NCBI RefSeq assembly: GCF_032813545.1
Contig: NZ_CP136520.1
Span: 4,334,001-4,398,000, forward strand
Direction of reading: 5' to 3'
From: Nodosilinea sp. E11
GTDB taxonomy: Bacteria > Cyanobacteriota > Cyanobacteriia > Phormidesmidales > Phormidesmidaceae
DNA length: 64,000 nucleotides
Part shown: positions 58,588 to 64,000 of the stretch, one piece after another
How positions within the stretch are numbered: the stretch's first letter is position 1
Layout of the letters: every line of letters begins with the position of its first letter
Made by a program: the position numbers and the translations under genes
The notes under the pieces: generated by a model
What the model was told of the DNA's origin: nothing
Seen by the model: only the letters and a program-made list of their open reading frames with translations
Databases searched by the model: none

Positions 58588-58590
58588 ATT

Positions 58591-59346
58591 ATGACCGGGC
58601 CAATCTCACCAGAACAACTAGACCATTTACTGGCGGGCTATGTTCTTTACGATCTTAGCCCCGAGGAGATGGCGACCCTGACGGCCCTGCTGGCCGCTGA
58701 CCCCACGTTGTACCAGGCGATCGCTCGGCTTCAGCAGACCCTGGAGTGGACCTACGAGGGTGAACCCGTCAGCCCGCCTGCGCACTTGAGAGAGGCGGTT
58801 TTGCAGGGTGCGATCGCGTCACCCCCCCCAAGTCTGAGTTCTCCTGCACCAGGATGGCGGCCTCGGCGCTGGGCTCGCCTGGGGTGGGTGGCTGCCGCTG
58901 CCCTGGTGGCGGCCCTCAGCCTGAGCAATCTAATGCTGTGGCGCACACTTCAGCTAGAGCGGGCCAATCGACCTGGGGAAGAGACCCTAACCATTGCCCT
59001 AGGCTCTCCCGAGGCTCCCCTGGCGGGGCAGGCTGAGGTGGTAATTGACCCCTCTACCCTGATGGGTTCGCTCACCGTAGAAAATTTGCCCCCCCTAGAG
59101 CCGGGCACGGTCTACGTGCTGTGGACGGTGGTAGACCCTAGCGCTCCGGTGACCCTAGACGATAAAGATGCCATTCTCACTACCGTGTTTACGGTGGATG
59201 AGAATGGCCGGGTGACTCAGCCGATTGATCTGCCGCCGGTATACCGGCGCGATCGCGATCTGGTGCGGGCCGTGGCCATTACTCAGGAGCGGGCTGCCGC
59301 TCCTCAAGAGCATCGATCGCCCCCGATTTTGATTCAACCGCTCTAG
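58591..59346 (+). CDS. Membrane anti-sigma factor (RskA-like)
   Basis: The 251-residue protein has an N-terminal cytoplasmic helical part (LLAGYVLYDLSPEEMATLTALLA) and one membrane helix (about 97-115, WVAAAALVAALSLSNLMLW). A periplasmic RskA-type domain (LTIALGSPEAPLAGQAEV) follows. No HxxxCxxC zinc motif is present. It presumably holds the ECF sigma factor at the membrane until a signal triggers release. Encoded four bases after the sigma gene. Confidence 0.85.
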   Translation: MTGPISPEQLDHLLAGYVLYDLSPEEMATLTALLAADPTLYQAIARLQQTLEWTYEGEPVSPPAHLREAVLQGAIASPPPSLSSPAPGWRPRRWARLGWVAAAALVAALSLSNLMLWRTLQLERANRPGEETLTIALGSPEAPLAGQAEVVIDPSTLMGSLTVENLPPLEPGTVYVLWTVVDPSAPVTLDDKDAILTTVFTVDENGRVTQPIDLPPVYRRDRDLVRAVAITQERAAAPQEHRSPPILIQPL

Positions 59347-59448
59347 GCAGCGGCCTGGGGTGACAGTGCCTGAGAGAATGTACCGCCTTGGCCCACGGTG
59401 GCCCCATTGGCGGGATAATTGGGCTAGGTCTAACGCTAGAGGTGTACG

Positions 59449-60885
59449 TTGGCTCCATCGGTTCTACCTGCCACCGCATTTATTCATCCCCAGGGGCACA
59501 ATCGAGCTGCCATTGAGGCAGTGTTTGAGCAGGTGACAGCACACATTCTTGACTATCTGGCTGGGGCGAGCCGCCTGGTCCCTCTGCCCACGGTGAAAGA
59601 CATTGCCTTTGAGGGAATTCCTGAGCAGCCGACGGCGATCGCGTCTCTGCTAGAATCGCTGCCCAGCCTGATGGCCCAGTCGATGAACCCGGCTCACCCC
59701 GGCTATCTGGGGCACATGGACCCTCTGCCCGCTACAGCCTCTCTGCTGGGCGACTGGGTGGCCGCAGCCCTCAACAACAACATGCTGAGTGTGGAGATGT
59801 CTCCGGTGCTGTCGCGGCTAGAACCGCTGCTGCTGGCAGATATGGCTCAGCTATTTGGTCTGGGGGCCACGGCGGGCGGGCTGCTGACCAGCGGTGGCAG
59901 TCTGGCTAACTTGCAGGCGTTAACCGTGGCCCGCAATGTGAAGCTCGACTGTCTGCAAGCGGGGTTGGCCGGCGGGCCGCCACCGTTGATTTTGGCTTCG
60001 GAAATGGCCCACACCTCAATTCAAAAGGCGGCAATGGTGCTGGGGCTGGGGCTGAACGGGGTGGCGCTGGTGCCTACCGATGCCCGTGGCCATATGGATG
60101 TGGGTGCCCTAGAGGCTCAGATTCAAAGCGCGATCGCCGGGGGGCAGCGGCCCATTGCCGTGGTGGCCACGGCGGGTACTACCGTCACGGGCAATATTGA
60201 CCCACTGCCAGAGATTGCCCGAATTGCTCAGGCCTACGACCTGTGGTTCCATGTAGACGCGGCCTACGGGGGGGCGATCGCATTTTCTCCCATCCATCGT
60301 CATCAGTTGGCGGGCATTGAGCAGGCCGATTCGATCACCTTTAATCCTCAGAAGTGGCTCTACGTCACCAAGACCTGTGCCTCGGTGCTGTTTCGCGATA
60401 TGGGGGTGTTGCACAGCCACTTTCGGGTGTCAGCCCCCTACATGAACGTTGAAGCTGACTGGGTCAACCTAGGAGAGTTGTCGGTGCAGGGCACTCGCCA
60501 CACCGACGTGCTGAAGCTATGGCTTACTCTCCAGCACCTGGGCAAGGCGGGCTGCGCCGAGTTGGTTGAGGCCAGCTATGCTCTGGCCGACCACTGTTTG
60601 GCCCAGGTGCGCCAGCGGCCTTACCTAGAACTGGCCACCGACCCCGAGATGAATGTGCTGTGCTTTCGGGGCTGCCCCTCAACGCTGCCACCCGCTGACT
60701 GGGATGGTTGGAATATTCGTCTACAGGAGTATCTTTTGCAGCGGCACCAAACCTTTTTATCGGTGCCAAGGTTGCGCGGACAACGGTGGTTAAAAGCAGT
60801 GCTGCTCAACCCATTTACTACGGTTGCCCAGCTCAGCGATTTGTTTTTGGCGATCGATCGCTTTGCTGCCGAAGCAGGAGCTTAA
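59449..60885 (+). CDS. PLP-dependent group II amino-acid decarboxylase
   Basis: The 478-residue protein starts at a TTG with AGGTG upstream; no ATG is near. It is a group II decarboxylase-like enzyme of the glutamate, DABA or aromatic amino-acid decarboxylase family. HVDAAYGGAIAF (about 267) holds the Asp that binds the pyridine nitrogen. SITFNPQKWLYVTKTCA (about 295-310) holds the Schiff-base lysine. It also has MNPAHPGYLGHMDPLPATASLLG and NNNMLSVEMSPVLSRLE. The substrate is not clear; DABA or tyrosine-like are possible. It is monocistronic, followed by a 600-base intergenic gap. Confidence 0.88.
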   Translation: MAPSVLPATAFIHPQGHNRAAIEAVFEQVTAHILDYLAGASRLVPLPTVKDIAFEGIPEQPTAIASLLESLPSLMAQSMNPAHPGYLGHMDPLPATASLLGDWVAAALNNNMLSVEMSPVLSRLEPLLLADMAQLFGLGATAGGLLTSGGSLANLQALTVARNVKLDCLQAGLAGGPPPLILASEMAHTSIQKAAMVLGLGLNGVALVPTDARGHMDVGALEAQIQSAIAGGQRPIAVVATAGTTVTGNIDPLPEIARIAQAYDLWFHVDAAYGGAIAFSPIHRHQLAGIEQADSITFNPQKWLYVTKTCASVLFRDMGVLHSHFRVSAPYMNVEADWVNLGELSVQGTRHTDVLKLWLTLQHLGKAGCAELVEASYALADHCLAQVRQRPYLELATDPEMNVLCFRGCPSTLPPADWDGWNIRLQEYLLQRHQTFLSVPRLRGQRWLKAVLLNPFTTVAQLSDLFLAIDRFAAEAGA

Positions 60886-60900
60886 GGGGTAGTCAGCTTG

Positions 60901-61004
60901 TATAGCTGTAGCCAGTCCGGTTAAGACATGTCTCCTAAGAACGTTTGAACGTTCGAACGTTTCTAGGGTTTCTGGATGTTCTAACCCAAGTGACTATGGC
61001 TATA
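60901..61004. repeat. MITE-like 104-bp repeat, copy 2
   Basis: About 90% identical to the copy at 21258-21361 over 104 bp with the same orientation. Ends read TATAGC and GGCTATA; centre is GAACGTTTGAACGTTCGAACGTTTC. Confidence 0.75.
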
Positions 61005-61485
61005 AAACCTAAGCTCAACCCTCCCCTATCAGCCTGGATTGGGCAGATTAATAGGTTCGGGGAAACAACAAATAAAGTTATCCACAGATGTCCCAAAATC
61101 TGTGGATAACTTGTTGCTGCTCCAAAATAAAATCGTTATTAAGAGTGAAAGCACCCACTCAGTAAGCTCTTGAGAGTTGAAACAAAAAGAAACAATAAAA
61201 ATTTGCCTGTGGAAAACTCAGGCTGTTTAAGAGCTATTTTAGGAGCGTTTTAGATCAAGCTGCCAGCAAAGACAGCGGCAACCTTGGCCTGACTAAAATC
61301 TTGGGTTTTTCATCGTAGAAAAGTAGCTCCAATAGCACTGTTCGTTGGGATACATTTTTAAGGGCTGAGCGACGGTGACCGCCCTGGGATTTCGGCCAGG
61401 GGAGTCTAGAATCGGTATGCTAGAGAAGCTCCAGCGTAATGGCCTTGTGCTGCTGCGCTCTAACATTAACTGAGAGATTTTTTAG
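61005..61485. other. AT-rich intergenic region with DnaA-box-like sites
   Basis: No gene is seen in these 481 bases. A perfect 15-bp inverted repeat (61075-61089 with 61098-61112) contains TTATCCACA at 61078-61086 and its reverse TGTGGATAA at 61101-61109, the canonical DnaA box. A third site, TGTGGAAAA at 61208-61216, is the reverse of TTTTCCACA, the cyanobacterial box form. A-T-rich tracts lie between. It could be a replication-related site or simply a hairpin terminator. Not proven as oriC. Confidence 0.4.
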
Positions 61486-62133
61486 ATGGTTGGAACTCAA
61501 CTGGCGGCGCGGGACTTTTTTCGGGCAGCCTACGATAACCGCTATACCTGGGATGCCGCTTTCCCGGGCTACACTGCCGATGTCACGTTTACTCACAATG
61601 GCCAAATTTATCAGGGCCAGAGCAAAATCACGGCTGATCTTAAGCTTGAGGTCACTGGCATTGCCGATGAATCGGCCCAAAAAATGGTGCATGGGCAGCT
61701 GTTTGAGGTGTCTATTCACCGCGTTCGCCGCGAGTTTGAAGCTTCCCACGGCAACAACACCTTTAGTTACGGCAAAACCCTAGAGGATGGTGCCGTGGAA
61801 ATTTTGATGGGTGGCAAGGCTGAGGGCGATCGCTACGAGATCAAAAATAACGAAGTGTCGATGGTGCACCGCCACATCCACGGTGTGGTTGTTACTATTC
61901 ACACCTTCAGCAGTCACGACACTGGGGCTGGTTACCTATCGCACCGCTACGACTCGGTCTACCACGATCCCAAAACGGGTGAACAAAAGGGTGGCCTCAG
62001 CAACTTTGAAGATGAGTACACCGAGGTGGGGGGCTACTACATTCTCTCTCGCCGCGCGATCGAAACCGCTACCGAGGGCGGTACAGACTCCCAGGAGTTT
62101 GTCTTCTCTAATATTGCTCTGCTAGAAGCCTAG
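61486..62133 (+). CDS. DUF3386 family protein
   Basis: The 215-residue protein matches the cyanobacterial DUF3386 family as I remember it: AARDFFRAAYDNRYTWDAAFPGYTADVTF, GQSKITADLKLEV and GLSNFEDEYTEVGGYYILSRR. It is a beta-rich soluble protein of unknown function found in cyanobacteria and plastids. Start is ATG 61486, with the AGAGATTT region upstream. A terminator follows. Confidence 0.9.
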   Translation: MVGTQLAARDFFRAAYDNRYTWDAAFPGYTADVTFTHNGQIYQGQSKITADLKLEVTGIADESAQKMVHGQLFEVSIHRVRREFEASHGNNTFSYGKTLEDGAVEILMGGKAEGDRYEIKNNEVSMVHRHIHGVVVTIHTFSSHDTGAGYLSHRYDSVYHDPKTGEQKGGLSNFEDEYTEVGGYYILSRRAIETATEGGTDSQEFVFSNIALLEA

Positions 62134-62163
62134 GGGCTAGGCCCGCTGGTAACGGTTGGTGCT

Positions 62164-62194
62164 AACCCGTCTTGCCTCGGCAGGGCGGGTTTTT
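62164..62194 (+). terminator. Rho-independent terminator after DUF3386
   Basis: AACCCG (62164-62169) pairs with CGGGTT (62186-62191), extended inward by weaker pairs, with a T-run to 62194. It stands just before the remnant methyltransferase gene. Confidence 0.75.
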
Positions 62195-62205
62195 AATTAT
62201 TTCGG

Positions 62206-62580
62206 ATGCGTGGGCTTCGCCAGGGGGCGGTGTCAACCGACCAGTGGCAGCCCTTGCAAGCGTGCCCCGTGGAACAGTTACCCCAGTGGTTGGCCGACCG
62301 GCGGCAGCAGGGCTACAGCCCGATCGCGCTCGATCGTCAGCCCCAGGCGATTCCCCTGCCCGAGTTTCGTTTTCCTCGCCAGACGGTGCTGGTGCTGGGG
62401 CGCGAGTTGACGGGCATTCCCCCAGCGGTGGCCGCCGCCTGTGACCAGGCTGTGGCGATTCCGCAATATGGCCTGGTGCAGTCGCTCAATGTGCAAACGG
62501 CGGCGGCTTTGGCCAGCTATGCCTACCTTGGCCAATGGGGCATGGTGGCTGTGCCTTTAGCCCTTACGCCTTTAGAATGA
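62206..62580 (+). pseudogene. 5'-truncated SpoU/TrmH-type RNA methyltransferase remnant
   Basis: The 124 codons from ATG 62206 encode only the C-terminal half of a SpoU family 2'-O-methyltransferase. Motif 2 FPRQTVLVLGRELTGIPPAV and motif 3 AIPQYGLVQSLNVQTAAALASY are intact. The N-terminal half with motif 1 (N and R residues near the start of normal proteins) is absent, and the preceding 72 bases contain a terminator rather than coding DNA. A complete relative would be about 50 or more residues longer at the N-terminus (from memory). I therefore call it a pseudogene; a functional truncated protein is possible. Confidence 0.65.
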
Positions 62581-62607
62581 AGGGTGTAGCGTATAGATAT
62601 TTGGCCT

Positions 62608-62892
62608 ATGCCGCCCCGTTGGCCCCGTAAACCCACCCGTGAAGACCCTGCCTACCGCAAGTTAGAAGACCGGATCAACTTTGCGGTGCATGTGGCGGCC
62701 TTTACCGCCGTTAATTCTGGGCTGTGGTTTTTTCATACCCTGAATCCGGCCTGGGTGCCCTGGGCGAGTAAGGTGACCTTGGTTTGGTTGCCCATTTTGG
62801 TGGGCAACGCGGTCTATATCTTTGCGATCGCCAATTACTCGCCTACTTCCCTCTCTCCAGCCCCCGACCCTGACCTCAACGGCGAACCCTAG
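62608..62892 (+). CDS. 2TM domain protein
   Basis: A 94-residue protein with KLEDRINFAVHVAAFTAVNSGLWFF and two hydrophobic helices (about 25-45 and 55-75) matching the 2TM domain family. Such modules occur alone or with kinases. Cytoplasmic basic N-terminus and Pro-rich C-terminus. DUF3181 follows 16 bases later, so they may be co-transcribed. Confidence 0.8.
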   Translation: MPPRWPRKPTREDPAYRKLEDRINFAVHVAAFTAVNSGLWFFHTLNPAWVPWASKVTLVWLPILVGNAVYIFAIANYSPTSLSPAPDPDLNGEP

Positions 62893-62908
62893 ATGGAGAA
62901 CCTGAGCT

Positions 62909-63217
62909 ATGTCTGATGCCTCTACTGCCCGCGCGATTGAATCTCTAGCTGCGGCCATCGGCGACAAAGTATATCTCGATGTCGCCAAGTGGCACCTATA
63001 CCTGGGCGATGCCAAGCTGCACACCCCCTTAGCCGAAAAACTCTACCCTCTGGTGGTAGGCGACCAGGTGAGCGAAGCGGCGGTAGCCGATATTCTCGCT
63101 AGCACCTCTGTTTCCCTTGGTGGTGGGCAAAAAACGGTTCCTCTGGCCGATCTGATTCCGTCTGCGGGCAAGGCAGATTTGCTAGAGGCGATCGCCGACT
63201 ATCAGCGCGACCTCTAG
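62909..63217 (+). CDS. DUF3181 family protein
   Basis: The 102-residue protein matches DUF3181: ARAIESLAAAIGDKVYLDVAKWHLYLGDAKLHTPLAEKLYPL and LLEAIADYQRDL. Cyanobacterial, function unknown, soluble and mostly helical. It is last in a short plus-strand series and converges on the PRC-barrel gene. Confidence 0.88.
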   Translation: MSDASTARAIESLAAAIGDKVYLDVAKWHLYLGDAKLHTPLAEKLYPLVVGDQVSEAAVADILASTSVSLGGGQKTVPLADLIPSAGKADLLEAIADYQRDL

Positions 63218-63231
63218 CTAGCGCCCCTTGT

Positions 63232-64000
63232 TTAACGACGTTCGGGGCGCTCCTGGGAGACATCGTCCTCCGGCCAGGGCTCCATGGCATCCACATCAAT
63301 GGTGGGAATTTTGTCGTCGCGCAGATTTGGCCCCGAGGGTAACCCGGCGGTGGCGTCGGTGACCGCTTCACGCAGCTGGTGGCGCAGATGCCGGGTGCGC
63401 TTTTTGACGTTGCCCAGCAGCCCGCCCAGTTTGTCTTGGGCCTCAGCCTGAAGCCTTTGACGGCGATCCTGGGCTTCGGCTCCCAGTTTTTGGCGACCTT
63501 CCTGAAACTGCCCCTGGAACTGATCGCGCATGGTTTGGGTGCCCTTGACGGCGGCCTCCCAGCCCTGGCGAGGGTCAGGCATTTTGTCTAAGGGAATGCG
63601 ATCAAAGGGCGATGATGGCGGCGGCGCGGCTGGGGGTTGCATGCCCGCCCGTACCATGGGTGCCGCCTTGAGGGCGGCAGCTTCGGCCATCATGCGGCGG
63701 CGACCAGTGCTAATCACCGCTACCGGATCGAGGCCGTAGAGGCCAGGGGCCAGGTCGCTGGCCTCTACTGGTACAAAGAGGTATTGAAGAATGTTGCCGG
63801 TGGTGGGGTCAAAACGATAGTCGACCAGCTGACCCATGCGATCGCCGTGGTCTGACCACAACTCTACTTCCCCCAGGGGCAGGCAATTTTGCAGGTGCTC
63901 ATCAATGGCCTCGACTTTAGCTCCGGCTTTTACGACCACCCCATCACGCCCAATCGAGCCAATTTGAGGCCACAAAAACCGTCGGTGCTGGCGGGTTAGC
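63232..64000 (-). CDS. PRC-barrel domain protein (5' end outside the window)
   Basis: The frame is open to the end of the window, so the gene starts beyond 64000; about 256 C-terminal residues are visible. The visible start (IGSIGRDGVVVKAGAKVEAID, then RMGQLVDYRFDPTTGNILQYLFVP and GLYGLDPVAVIST) is part of a PRC-barrel domain. After it come a Pro-rich linker and a basic, Gln/Arg-rich helical region (FQGQFQEGRQKLGAEAQDRRQRLQAEAQDK). PRC-barrel proteins occur in RNA processing and photosynthetic reaction-centre contexts. Function is unknown. Confidence 0.78.
   Translation of the reverse strand, partial: LTRQHRRFLWPQIGSIGRDGVVVKAGAKVEAIDEHLQNCLPLGEVELWSDHGDRMGQLVDYRFDPTTGNILQYLFVPVEASDLAPGLYGLDPVAVISTGRRRMMAEAAALKAAPMVRAGMQPPAAPPPSSPFDRIPLDKMPDPRQGWEAAVKGTQTMRDQFQGQFQEGRQKLGAEAQDRRQRLQAEAQDKLGGLLGNVKKRTRHLRHQLREAVTDATAGLPSGPNLRDDKIPTIDVDAMEPWPEDDVSQERPERR

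Noticed and set aside
61075-61112. Calling the DnaA-box hairpin a definite oriC
   Set aside because: Only three boxes, no dnaA/dnaN neighbour, and no skew data; kept as a candidate only.

Overview
The window is chromosomal DNA from a cyanobacterium. Direct evidence is the set of cyanobacterial genes it carries (psb27, ndhN, ldpA, stpA, DUF3386 and DUF3181 genes, a B12-type radical SAM fusion), the cyanobacterial ribosomal-protein gene order, and many HIP1-type GCGATCGC octamers. Most genes are GC-rich. The glucosylglycerol-3-phosphate phosphatase gene stpA suggests a lineage that makes the compatible solute glucosylglycerol. I infer a filamentous Leptolyngbya/Nodosilinea-like organism only loosely; nothing here fixes the genus.

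Layout. 0-8.3 kb: end of a PGM1-type peptide ligase, a divergent NfeD/SPFH membrane pair, a membrane-anchored PP2C phosphatase, two membrane proteins, stpA, a ROK sugar kinase and a stress protein. 8.3-13.2 kb: an accessory stretch with dispersed palindromes, an AT-rich orphan ATPase, a strongly folded leader in front of a small gene, a DUF938 methyltransferase and an intact IS110-family insertion sequence. 13.5-32.5 kb: housekeeping and hypothetical genes, including an orphan substrate-binding lipoprotein, a radical SAM fusion, a STAS protein, clpS with a CPBP protease, ppk1, a mechanosensitive channel, an RRM protein, a degenerate M48-like membrane protein, a TauE exporter and an SbcD-like nuclease.

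32.5-55 kb is the ribosomal-protein region. The minus strand carries rpmJ-rpsM-rpsK-rpoA-rplQ-truA-rplM-rpsI-rpmE-prfA. Next, also on the minus strand, come ndhN-ldpA-R3H ATPase-psb27. The plus strand then carries rplC to infA. In the usual cyanobacterial order rpmJ follows infA directly. A single inversion of about 16 kb with breakpoints near 38.7 and 54.97 kb would explain the split. 55-64 kb: a DUF1611/dipeptide-epimerase pair, a CHRD protein with an ECF sigma/anti-sigma pair, a PLP decarboxylase, a 600-bp intergenic region holding a MITE-like repeat and DnaA-box-like sites, DUF3386, a 5'-truncated SpoU methyltransferase remnant, a 2TM protein, DUF3181, and a PRC-barrel gene cut by the window end.

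No CRISPR array, rRNA, tRNA or prophage was seen. The least explained elements are the folded leader at 10.29-10.45 kb, the orphan ATPase, the candidate IS110 bridge-RNA region, the DnaA-box cluster at 61.1 kb, and the M48-like protein that has lost its zinc-binding histidines.
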